Of a stretch of DNA of 64,000 nt, positions 12,046 to 23,519 are shown one piece after another; position 1 is the stretch's first letter, and each line of letters opens with the position of its first letter. A program made the translations under genes and the position numbers. This DNA comes from Topomyia yanbarensis. Its lineage: Eukaryota; Arthropoda; Insecta; Diptera; Culicidae. The stretch covers positions 211,780,546-211,844,545 of the forward strand of contig NC_080670.1 of assembly GCF_030247195.1 (NCBI RefSeq), given 5' to 3'. Under the pieces are notes generated by a model, which was not told the origin of the DNA, did no database searches, and worked only from the letters and a program-made list of their open reading frames with translations.

Positions 12046-12670
12046 GTTTAACTCACCATTTCGATCCGTCCCCCCGTTGGATAGCACCAAAAAGTTTTAA
12101 GAACACCTAGTTTGTTACACTAACGGTTATTTCTTGGAAGGTTGAGCCGGTGCTGGTGTCTACCGTCGTTAAATGAGATGGAGCAATGTAATTGGCTCGG
12201 TAGACACTGTGCAGCCAATATTTTAGTTTGCTTGATCAGGTGCTGCAAACTAACTTCGTTGGTGTAGAACTAGCTCTACCACTGTCCATTAGTTTGATCA
12301 AGCACAAGCTTCGCTGTTGGGCTAGATCCGAACATGACAACTATAGCTTTTGACGAGACTTGCTTGCAAATTGAGTCAATTTGTTCTGATAAGTCCACAC
12401 TTAGATTTATTCTTCGTATTTTTTTTTTCTTATTACTATGTGACATCCCATCTTGCGTAGTATGTGAACCGAGAATTTCAAAATAGGAACATCGGAATTC
12501 TACCTAAACCCCAAAAGTTAACAGAGAAAAAGCTTACAATTTTGCACAAAAAGAGAACTGTTCGCTTTAATTTAGTGCTACGGGCTGTGCTTTGCCAATA
12601 ACGGTTTGACTAATAGTTGAGTGACAAGGAAAATTTGCCCTCAATCGCACCATCTCTGAGTTAAACTAGT

Positions 12671-12761
12671 TATGGAATTCGCGTTTCGACTGCATCTCAT
12701 CAGAATCCGACACTAACTTAGTGACAGGAATAAGCTAGTGCCGGATTGACGCTAGCTCCAA
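12671..12761 (+). repeat. MITE-like dispersed repeat, copy 1
   Basis: A segment of about 90 bp (…GCGTTTCGACTGCATCTCAT…GACGCTAGCTCC) is an inverted-orientation copy of 38044-38132, with about 10 differences. The end GGAGCTAGCGTCAATYC and the end GCGTTTCGACT occur in both. No target duplication was resolved. Confidence 0.55.
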
Positions 12762-14944
12762 TAAACGGAGACACATTTTGTGTTCGTGAGCAAATTTCTC
12801 TCTGAATCGATTCCTACTCCCACTAGGAGTGTCTGTTCCATGATATGAATGATCTCTTGACTATAATGTTAGTTCTACATATCACTATATAGGGGGCACC
12901 AAGACTAACTTTTCACCGGAAAGAGAGAAATTAAGAGTCTTCTACAAAGTTGTAGAACAGGCCGTTTTCAGTAATTTTTCTTAACGTTTCTAGATTCTAT
13001 TTCTTTTAATTTAAAAGTCTCTAGGCGATGAAATTCAGAACTAAAATTGTACAGTCAAGAGATGACACATATCTTATGCTATAATTCTTCTAAACATACT
13101 ACTCAGCTAAACCCAACTATTATTTCGCAATAAATAAAGTTCGTCGGAATAGACTACTGGTTGACCACCATGTGCTGTTAGGCCCCATACAAAACTCAGT
13201 CATCACTTCATTCAAAGTTTAAAACTTCTCCCAAAGAAGTTGGATTCTACAGTCTTCTACACATGTGTAGGCAATAAAATTATCTTTCTTATTTTCACTT
13301 CCTGTGATAAATTGATGTATACAGTGCCACCTAGCGGTGAAAATGAGGGGTTAATGGGACATTAACATGCAAATTGTCGAAAAATCTCATACAGCTAGCC
13401 TTTTCTGATTTGCTTCAAATTTGGAGCAGACACACTCCTGGTGTAACTACAAATCGAATCAATGGTAGGAGGATTGAGTATTCAAAAATTTGTCTTTGGC
13501 AATCTAGTAATCAGTGGATTCGTGTGCTATAATACATTGCAAGATTTGAAAAACACGGTTTAAAGCAACGCCTAATGCCAAGGGCTAATACCTCAACTTC
13601 GTAAAGTTCAGTAATTAACTTTAGCTCTTCATATCCCGAATCCTTGTATTATGTAGATGAGCTTTCATGCCCCGATATCTAAAATCGTCATGAATATATT
13701 TACACAACCTATAATTTGTTTGTGTTCACTTACAAATAACCTGAATAATATAGTGAATATAGCTTTGCATGAAAATTTTATCAGCAATCTTAACCTACAA
13801 GAAATCTCAATGGAAAAAGATTTTGAGGTTAGGAGTAGATCATGCTGACATTGCAGACAACATGTAATTTTTTGCTGAGATCAGCTGCCTTCACATATCA
13901 ATAGACTTGACTTGTTGTTTGCCTCCAAACTGCTATAACTGAAAAATAGCTATTTTTGACAGCCGCAAGCGTTACCGTGGTTACCGTTGTCTATATATGT
14001 ATAATCCGTAGGAAAACAACATCTAAACGACAAATAATCGCTTATCCACTTGATTTGTTGTGCTCGATCCATTTCAAGATATGGTGCAATTATGAAAAAA
14101 AACAATTTCCTTTTCTCGTCTAGCGGCTCGTTGAAATGAATTTCGCTGCGACCAGCACTTCTGTGCTGCCGCCGGATGTTATACAGGGAGACTGAGGAAA
14201 TTTATAACAGTGCTTCCTTCCGGTCATGCGAAGCTCAAAAGCCCAATACGGCACCGGTTATTATTATTATTATGATCATACTCGTTACTTTGAAGCTTTT
14301 TAGGCGATGCTAATCTACTGCCTTTCCCGTGTTTGGTCTTACACTTGCGAGTATGCAGGGTCCGTCACGAATGCGAATCCGCGTATATGTGACATTTACC
14401 TTCGCTTATCCATCGTTCAGGTTCAAAGAGGCAAATGTGCAACAAACCACAAGCGAATTGCATGTTATTACATCTTCCTGCACACCGCGCAATGCAAATT
14501 AAACCAACCGCGAAGAAAGTTTATTGCCAACTGTCGATTGTTGAGTTGAAAGTCGTTTGGTGCAGAGTCAATATCGAACAAGTGGTGTCACGACACGATG
14601 GAGCGAAGGTTGCGCTTGAACGTCACTGGCGTTACTGTCGTCGTTTGTTTGTGAATCGTGCAAGGTACGAGTGTGATCTTGGTTCGTTATTTAGGTTTTT
14701 TTGTTTCAGTTTCAACGAACTACTACTTTTATTTAATGATTGGTACCAAGTTGGCAGTTGAATAACAGTGGGGCCGGATTTGTGTAACTTTTCATAAAGG
14801 GTTTGTGTTGTTTCTACATCCATTCATACTCCACACGACTTTAAAGTGGTTTCGTGTGAAATATTGAAGAGATCATATTTTCTTTAAATGGGAAGAGCAC
14901 AACATAGCATGTGACATGTCAAATGAATGAATTAGATAAAAATG
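12762..14944. other. Unassigned AT-rich DNA
   Basis: There is a TTATTA microsatellite near 14260-14275. The 14307-14761 frames overlap each other in different phases and match nothing known. No gene is supported. Confidence 0.4.
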
Positions 14945-15480
14945 AATCTAGTAACTCGCACCTATATTCCAAATTCCACAAATTTCAGACAGGATCAGAA
15001 TCTAAGCAATGAAATCCAAAAATCAAAATTTCGGGATCAGATTTTCATTATAAATTTCAGAACTACAGTCTCAGAATCCTTCAAACAATTTAAAATTCTG
15101 CAGATTAGGATCGAAGACACAATTACAATTTTCGTCTCAGGATTTCAGGATTAAAGTCCCAGTCCCCAGAACCTGAAAATCAACTAAACAAAATTTCAGT
15201 AGCATACCAGAAATCAGTATAAGAGTCCCAAAAACGTGATACCCACATCCCAGAATCTTAGAATTTGAATTGGTATTTTAGAATAAGAATTTTTGATTTA
15301 AAATTTTAAAACCAGGATCTTAGAATTGAAATCTCAGAATACGTGTATCAAAACCTGAAGCTTAACCAGAATTTCATGATAAAGATTCCAGTGTCATACC
15401 ATACCAGAATCTAAAAATCTTCATCAGAATTACAACATTATGATTTGGGAATCAGATTCTCAATACCTCAGAAGCTAAGT
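14945..15480 (+). repeat. Degenerate minisatellite-like field (CAGAAT motif)
   Basis: Over about 530 bp the words CAGAATCT, TTTCAGAA, CTCAGAATC, CCAGAATTTC and similar recur every 12-30 bp in one orientation. The spacing is irregular, as expected of an old, heavily mutated tandem array. No open frame or external homology was recognised. Confidence 0.5.
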
Positions 15481-17342
15481 TAGTCAAAATAATAGTCTAT
15501 TAATCAGAATCACAAATTTTAATAATTGTTTCTAAGTTAAGTATTATGCCCTCATGCACAAATTGATTCATACAATGGGTCCCCATTAGGGTGAAAAACG
15601 TTTGTACCCAAGTTAAAAAACAAGAGTTCGTTTTCGCTTCCTCGTTAACCAACCAGAGCTTCAGCGCTTGATTTCCGAGGCATCGCTCAGGACAGACTGT
15701 TGCTTCAGGCGTTGGCAAAAGTTTTACGGACTGTTTGGGTTTAGTGTCCCTTCTATTAAAGTATATTCATAAGAAAATATTCAAATATCATGTCCTCTTG
15801 AGAAGACGTGTGCAGAGTTAAAGGATATAAGAGTCGTAGGTAAACCAAATTCACGAAAATTAGCATATGAAAAAATTGACTCATCTATACAATGGCTTGG
15901 TTCATAACTTGAAATACTATTTTGTCATTGGAACTTTTATAATGCCCGTGAAATGCGCGTAAGTGTATCTGCTCACGGGTCCACCCATTTTCCTCTTTGC
16001 CTTTAAGAGAATGACAGGGTTGTTTCCTTGCTACAATGGCAGATCATATAATATACTTGTAAAGAGCCGACAGAGAAGTTGTGTTTTGTAGTAGCTCAGT
16101 CGTCGAATATTTTTTTACATTTAAATTTTGCGCTAGCTGGGGCTAGGTGTCATTATAAAATCGAAAATATTTCCTATCTAACGAAACTATGTAAGGTTTA
16201 CACGCATATAACTCCGCTATCAGTAGAAAGATTTTAATCATTTATACACCAGCCGATTCAGAAACGCCTAACTTGAATATCTATGCTATAAAAATAGTCT
16301 TTTGCAAATCGGCAAAATTGTAAAGTTCACGAATAAGGGGTTAAATTTCCATCCATGGGGCAGCTGTATTTCAGGCAGAGCCGTCTATAGGATGCATCTA
16401 AGTGACTCAATCAAATAACCGTGTCCGTTTGAATCATTCGCTGCGCACATGCTGAACGAGCAACATCGTGACTATAATGTCCAGACGGTATAATAAGCGG
16501 TAGCGGCTATGGAAGTTGTAACATTAACCCGCACACAGTTGAACCACCCTACTGGGCAAACCTTACTTCTACAAACGAGAATAGAAATGCATTAGGTTTG
16601 AGTCGTATACACACAATAATCTGCAATATGGACAGTTAGGGTGGCTTTCGATTGAGTTAAACATGCGACGCGTGTCTCCTGCGGACGCGTGTGAGTTTGC
16701 GTTGGGTTTATTTAATTTAATTTTATGCTCGTGTGTGCGTTGGGTTGACGGTGCTTTTAGCGATATAGTACATACCTACAATGAGCCTATTGGCACACAC
16801 ATTTCATATTTTGGATACACCTGATGGGTTTTTGTCACTAAGGCATAATATGCTTCTATAGGCCATTAATCGGTCAAGAAGTACTTAACCTAAAGATTAT
16901 TTACCTACATTGATAAATAATAATAAAGATTATTGAAAATTTAATTGGAAACTGAAATTTCATATTTCGTGGAATAGCTGAATATTTTCTTTAGCGAACA
17001 TGGACTTCCTCACCACAGGTAATAAAAACGATATTCAGCCGTAATCGAAAATACCACGGTTAGACCAAAGAAGGATTGCGCTGTTTTGTCTGACTTGAAG
17101 CAAACAAACGTGATTGCTTGCGATCAACGCTTCACGTTAGAATTCTGCGTATATGTGCCTTCATGGGACGCGGAGGTTGACGGTGTAATTACCGGAGTCG
17201 AGTCTGACTGTTGACGACTTGCTGAACCTCTCCGTTAGCATCATCGAGACTGCCCATAGGCCATTATTTCTTCTTCACTGATAATGAAATCAATAAAACT
17301 CCCTTTATTTTTTGAAGTGCTTTAGCGGTAAAATCGTATTAC
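15481..17342. other. Unassigned DNA with one short dispersed repeat
   Basis: About 15620-15650 is the reverse complement of 7700-7735 (core ACAAGAGTTCGTTTTC). Otherwise nothing recognisable. Confidence 0.4.
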
Positions 17343-18001
17343 TTGATCATGGTCTGGTTTCCTGCTGATTCTTCGATTTCGGGAAACGAGAGTGCGGACT
17401 CACTCGCGAAAATGGGTGCATTAGACTCAAAGTCCTTATATAGGAAGGTTCTAGCATGCGTCAAAACCGAAAACTGTCTCTGCGCTCGTATGTGTGACAG
17501 TTTATATGGGCGAATGGTAGCGTCTACGTCATCAATACCACGTTTTATAGGCTGTCTCTGTTCACTACCACTGACAGTTTTGACGCATGCTAGGACCTTG
17601 TTTAGAGGGACTTTGCAGTATATCTCGCCAGAGAACGATCAATAGTTGAAACAATGGGGACCTGAGGTGGTGGTTACATTCATTTTTACCATAGACATTG
17701 GCAAAAGTGTGGTTCAAGAGATTTTGATTAGCGTGATATCCAGATTAAACCACTATACCTTTGACGCTCATCTCTCTCATATTAGGTGTACTGAGAGTAA
17801 TCTTTGCGTTTATGGCGAGAGTTACCAAGACATCGAGCACGTTGTTTGGTTTTGCGTGGAATATCGTGGTGTCGGGTCCCTTTTTTATACCAACTCGGAA
17901 TAATTTCTGCTGTCTATAGCACCACCAACATATTGCCTCTTCTAGGGACCACCATTACAAAATATAAAGAGTTCTATTTATTATTTTCTGAGTTAGAATA
18001 G
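17343..18001 (+). pseudogene. I-clade non-LTR ORF2 remnant (RNase H end and C-terminal motif)
   Basis: 17346-17445 encodes VWFPADSSISGNESADSLAK, which aligns with VWVPSHCSIPGNEKADSLAK in the RNase H domain of the intact element at 45320-49006. After an interruption, 17646-17903 continues with RLNHYTFDAHLSHI and CVYGESYQDIEHVVWFCVEY, aligning with ANHYTLDAHLRRI and CACGDGYHDIEHIVWACTEY. The final stretch to 18001 would correspond to the last 30 residues of ORF2. The upstream two thirds of the protein are absent, one Cys of the C-terminal motif is changed to Val, and stops break the frame. This is a 5'-truncated, dead copy from the same clade but clearly divergent from the intact one. Confidence 0.7.
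17445..17599. mobile_element. Inverted-repeat insertion (155 bp) inside the I-like remnant
   Basis: The ends 17445-17467 (AAGGTTCTAGCATGCGTCAA…) and 17577-17599 are inverted copies with one mismatch over 23 bp. The segment sits exactly where the ORF2 alignment to the intact I element breaks, so it is an insertion in that relic. No target duplication was clear. Confidence 0.6.
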
Positions 18002-18756
18002 AATAGTCGTTTGTAGTACACCACGCGATCTATAGTATACACATCGCTGATTTAATTCAAAATGGTACTCAAAGCATCTTTTTAGAGATTTCGATTTTAA
18101 TTAACGGCGCAACTCTTAAGGGAAATGTGTTTTTCTTTTTGAGTTCTTCATAATTTGAATTATGTCTGTGACATTATCCAGCCATCTTTTTGACGTAGGA
18201 CATATGTCTTTCCTTACTATACTGGGTGACATTTCATTTTTGGAAATTGTTATAGAAAATGATGAACCCGATGAGAGATGAGTTATATTTCAAAATACGA
18301 AATGAAAATTTCACTTCAAATTCTTATCAGGTTTTGTGGTAACAGTGCGGCTTCTTCTCACGGCGGAAGCTATTTTCAGAACGCTTTCCATTGGGCGCTG
18401 TTAGCGGGCAGCGTTCATTCTGGGAACTAACACAGTGGGTCACCGGCGGCAAAAGACTTGTGGCTTCTACGACGTTTAAACGTAAACTGGATAAATTTTG
18501 CTGTAAACCTTTTGTTTCACCTGTTTCACAGATGCTTCACTGTCAAATGGGAGGCGCTAACAATAAAATGAAATTGATGCTCGCTAGTTGAACAGTAGAT
18601 CATCACTCGAATCACTGCTAATGGCTGGTTTTGCAACATACTTTTTAGCATAATTTAATCGTATCCTCTAAGAAATCTGTTACACAATTTTTTTAGAATA
18701 ATTCCTAGCAAATCGCGCAAAAATATATGTATCGTGTTCAGTACAGCACCAATAAA
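18002..18756. other. No supported feature
   Basis: A word TTTTGACGTAGGAC near 18188 resembles the inner end of the inverted arms of the element at 18757-19178, but no complete copy is present. Confidence 0.35.
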
Positions 18757-19178
18757 CTAGGCGTAGGTAATGTCCGGAACATAAGCGGGGTGTTGACGTA
18801 GGACGATTATTTTGTGTGAAAGTTTTCTTAATAACCTCCTGACTAAAACATGCTATTTTACTGGTAATTCGCCAAATTTAATTTTCGGATAACTGAACTA
18901 GTCATCATTCATTAACTTTTATCGGTAGAAATTTACCGAAAACTGTCAACTCCTTTTGACAGTAGTTCATATATATTTTATGCGGAGAACTCAAAAATAA
19001 AATTGCTTCAAATTGCTACTATTCAAATCCACAGAAAAGTTTTATTGAGCCCGGCGAATCAAACTTAATGTGTAAATTTAGCCGATGGAAAGAGATACAA
19101 GCAGATTCAATAATATGATACGCCAACGAATAGTCCTACGTCAACAGCGTGGTTATGTCAGACATTAACCGCCCCTAG
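18757..19178. mobile_element. Inverted-repeat element, 422 bp
   Basis: The left arm starts CTAGGCGTAGGTAATGTC and runs to TGTTGACGTAGGAC (about 55 bp). The inverse of the right arm reads CTAGGGGCGGTTAATGTC to TGTTGACGTAGGAC, roughly 75-80% identical. The interior is AT-rich with no open frame. This fits a non-autonomous inverted-repeat transposon. Confidence 0.5.
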
Positions 19179-22100
19179 CTTCACTGATATCAAATCAAAG
19201 CCCATAGTTTGAAGAGAAATTAAGGTGTGAGTGAATTCATAACAATTTTTTTAAAGACAATACATCACTGAGACTTGCTGCTTCGAAGTTACATTGTATG
19301 TCCAACCTAGATCTATGCTAATTTTACAAATGTTTCGTACTAATTTGTATACTGGCATAGGGAAAAAACCACATGCTTTTCAATGTTGCAATATCGTTAA
19401 CTTTAATTAGTACCCAAGAAGCTAAAAAAAGATCTATTGAGCAAGGTTTGCCAATTGTGCAATTAATGCAGACTCACGGCTCACTTAATTGTCAACTGCG
19501 ATTTTCGTAATACGAATACAAACTGCACTAATAATGTCCTCTAATCATACTGCTATACACGCGAAGCTAATCGATTTCGTCTTACTCGATGCTTTTTGAA
19601 TCTAGTTCACATGACCACAGCTTGCTATGATCGGATCGATCCTTCAGCGGTCACATTCTCAATGGTTCAATCAATCGTGGCAGGCCGTGTGTCATTAGCA
19701 TTTAGCGCAAAGCGAATATGGAGTCGAATACGCGACGAATTGCTTCGTTAAGACTGCATACACGCAGAAAAATCCGTTCATTAAATGATGACGGCACAAA
19801 GCTACGTGTTTAAGATATTATGAAATTTGGTTAAATCGTTTCCACCGTGTGCACTGTTTTTGACCTTGTCATAGATTCCTACACGTTTTTTTGCACCTTC
19901 AACGACAGATACTCATCTTCTCACACATGACGAGGTACAGCAGGGACGTGCGAATTTCGAAGATGTTAATCTGTCCCAAACCTATACCGCCATTCACCGG
20001 CGGTACTTGTGTCGTAATAGGTCGCCGGGCGTAATACGTCTCGTCTCCACACTCCATCAATCAGATATGATGCGTGCTATCTCTGGCACGAAAAAAAACG
20101 AAGATCATATCTCACCGACGTTGTTGAAGGTGTATTGTTGAGAAGAACACATCATAAATCATCACACGGTACCATCCGAAAACGTACACTCCGCGATCTA
20201 GACCCTAAACTTGAGAAGGCTAATTCGCATTGTTCAGAACCACTCGGTGGAGTCTTGCGAATGCGAGAAAATCGCCGGGGCGGACCTTTTCCACGCATGG
20301 CAAAACTCGACAATTATGGTGAGACGTTCTTTTTTCTTCTTTCGTTCACTGGGACAAACGGAAGAAGTTAATGACCTAGGTACGATCGATTAATCTGTCC
20401 GAGTGGCACCTGCCTGCCTGCCTGAAGATCCGAGTCAAGCTGAGCGCCTCTCGGCGGCGGTGGCCATGGACACAAATTACGTCCCAACCAAACGAATCGG
20501 ATGAACCTTTTGCGATTGAAATGATCGATGGCTCTCTAGAGCTAGCCGCGGAAAATTGCTGCCCAAAGCGATGATAATACTTGAGCGGCTCGGAAATTGC
20601 GGACGTATTTAAATCGGTTCGACCGGCTCGCAAGTGCTGCTTCTTTGTGTCGTGGAGGGCTTCCTCTAGTGCTGCGAGGAACTATTTAGGGGGTCAGTGC
20701 AAGGAATGCGGTGCCTCGTCGTCAACATCTTCGTCGTCGCGGAAAGATATGCAAGATATTTCCTGAAGCGGATGGACCAATGTCAAGTGGAACTTTTCGC
20801 TCGATGGGTACTTTGTGGTATCTTGTCATGAAGAATTTACCAATATTTTAAACTCGTTTGATTTGGTGTTTGACATTTGAATTTTCTTGAATATCTTCTG
20901 TCTGATCATGAAAAAAACAGCAAGCCACGACCCCGGGATATCGGAGAACCTTGACCATGAAGTCCATCCGTGCCCGAACAAGCTCAAAGAAAGTACGGCA
21001 TCCCCGCTAAACAAAAACAACAAAGCTATTACCGCATGGAGCTAATTTAACTTTCATTGTCTTCTTCTTCTCCTCAGACGTCGTGAAAATCATCGGTAAT
21101 TATAGTACTTTCGCCCCGCTTGTACATTATTTCTATTTACAGTCTTACTTTCAACTCTCGGTCCTACTGAACTAAATACTCGCTTTTTACTGCACTAAAC
21201 GCCCATCCACCGACAACGGCGACGGCATTCGGCAGCTAAGCAGCGTGCTTATCGGTACCAGTCGAAGCACACACACACACAAACCAGGATGATCGTTTAT
21301 TTATATCCAAAGGAAAACAACTTTCCACCCGCTTTGTCGGTGCCGGCGAATCAGCAAACCGGAAAAAAAAATCGCTCACATCCTTCGCTTTTCCTATAGA
21401 GGGCGAACGCTAGCGAAACTTTATCCGCCCAACCGCGGAGACAACACGCCATCGAGCAACGTGGGGAAAAAGCAGCGTGAAAAACCTGTCGGGAAAATTT
21501 GCTTACTTTCCTGATACTCGCGTGCTGATGATGACGAGTTGCAAGCTGCAATTATGAGTGCGAGTATCGGTTGGCGTGATGGTTGATGATGTTGGAGAAA
21601 AAGGGAAATTTAAAGCGTCAGCTGATGTATCTAATTTTAAGATCGGAATCCTTTAGATTTAGGCAGAGTCCATTGAAAAGTGAAATAAAAATCGAAGGGC
21701 TTAGAAACAATCTATAGAAAACTGAAAATAGTTTACCAAATTTTCCACAGTGCGGAGTTGACTGACATTTTCAACGCGATAAAAAAATTTAAACCAAAGC
21801 CTACTATCTACCTCGGCGTCATTTCTCTTGACTAATTCCTGTTACCGTATCATTTTGCGACAAGTTTTGCTTTCATTTAACCAGAAGCAGATGCGGATGA
21901 TGAGTTCACTGCTAGCTTTACAGCCAAAGAGCATTGACTTGGTCGATCTTTTTTACGTTCCTGGCGTAGCTGAGCCGTCCGGCCCAATGCAATGTAGGTG
22001 TTTCATAATTTACCTTCCGATGACACCCACTCAGAAACAGACATTGCTTGCCGTGTTAAAACTGGAAGTGTCCTCACTCGCTCGGGGCTGATAGCGAAAA

Positions 22101-22299
22101 TGTGTACTTTGCCTCAGTGTATTCTAGTCTACAGAAATAAGTGGCATGCAGTATTTATATTTTCACGCCCCCGTTTTTTTTCACATTTTTAGAAAACATG
22201 TTTTCCTTCATATTAATATGCTGTAAAATTCAGATGGATAGTGAGGACTGTATCGGAAAAAGGCTATCTACAAACGGTTGCGTTGTACGTACGTGTTGG
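19179..22299. other. Unassigned DNA, GC-richer at 19900-21600
   Basis: Overlapping short frames occur in several phases, which is what raised GC produces by chance. A TTCTTCTTCTCCTCAG tract near 21062-21077 resembles a splice acceptor and a possible GTAATT donor follows 18 nt later. That is too weak to call an exon. A short CA run lies near 21270. Confidence 0.35.
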
Positions 22300-22800
22300 C
22301 ATTACTGTGCGCATCACAGTATGCTGTGGGTTTGTCATCTTTCGTTTGTTTACTTTTTTATTCGGTTGGAATTCTTTTTTTCTAAAATATTGCGTATTGG
22401 AAATGAAGTGAAAATTGTGAAGTGAATTATTTTAGGATGCATGGTTAAGTGAAAACTGTGTAAGTGTGCGAGAATTGGCAAAGCGCTTGGAATTCATCAC
22501 GCGAGTGTAAAATCCATCATAAACAAGCTTGGGGAACATTATTCTTAGAATAATTTGCCAGGAAGAGACAGCAAATCCGAATCTCTTTCTACCTTAAACT
22601 GTACCAGAATGTAGTATCTCTAATTAGGAAGAATAAATCCATGTCGATCCCTATTTTAACCAAGCAAGCGGGAAGGAGCATCGGAAGATTTCAACGTATT
22701 CAAAATCGAAGAAGAAAATTGCAAAAATAAGCTCATAACAAAATCAACGTGCTGCAACAAAGGCTCAATTCTATAAACATGCATGCATGGCAAATCGATA
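22300..22800 (+). pseudogene. Tc1-like (DD37E-type) element, 5' half
   Basis: 22308-22550 matches the fragment at 997-1265. A transposase trace begins about 22500 (SVKSIINKLGEHYS, then a stop, NLPGR), followed in broken frames by a basic stretch of about 60 codons to 22800. The catalytic region is missing here. The expected continuation, from KKFKRKELV to PPNCPQLRTIE, is found at 25885-26175, on the other side of the RTE element. The two may be halves of one copy. Confidence 0.5.
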
Positions 22801-23519
22801 TCATGTGCAACATGAGATCCCATTATGCGACCATTACCTTCTGATACATAACTCCTATTCCTACCTTTACGTGGCGCAAGCTGGGTTACAGGTAACCTAA
22901 GTGAAGATCGGGTAGCCAACCCCCGGTCGGATCTTTGGTTGTATGTTGACCAGGGCCCAAAATTCTCATCCATTTAATGAACGACTTCGTTCGTCTTTTC
23001 ACTGCCTCCTGCGTCACAAAATACATACCAAACAAAATAATATAGACAAAGCCCCTTCTTCTTCCGATTCTACGGAAACGAGTAGCAGCAGCAACGACTT
23101 TCGTTTTCTTATGGCAATACGAATATTCAAAGTCGTTTTTGTTTATAATCAGTAATTTTCGATTCTCCTTTTTTTATTCATGAATAAAAATATAGCAATG
23201 TGCATTACACAATGCAACTAGTACGTAGTAAGCACGGACAATATGCACACCTATAGTGCTTTAGTCTGCCAATATCATCGCTAGCTCGTAAATCCACGGA
23301 ATCGAACAACGACAAGTAAACATCATGCTAGGATCGGCTCTAAACAGCGTCAATCCCGGAATGGGCGGCTGAAGAAGAACTGCACTGCCTCGTCAGCTAT
23401 ATCCAACATGGCAGCCTCATCACGAGACTATGTGTCGCAACCCTGGTAAGGCGAAATGTAGAATAAACAACAAAACAACCCCGAAAAATGTAAATGAAGA
23501 TACAGCATGAAACAATCGG
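22801..23519. other. Boundary region between Tc1-like relic and RTE element
   Basis: No coding trace could be assigned. The RTE 5' end probably lies here, but no feature marks it. Confidence 0.3.

Noticed and set aside
21062..21100. 18-nt micro-exon between a CTCCTCAG acceptor and a GTAATT donor
   Set aside because: Signals this weak occur often by chance, and no neighbouring exons could be found.
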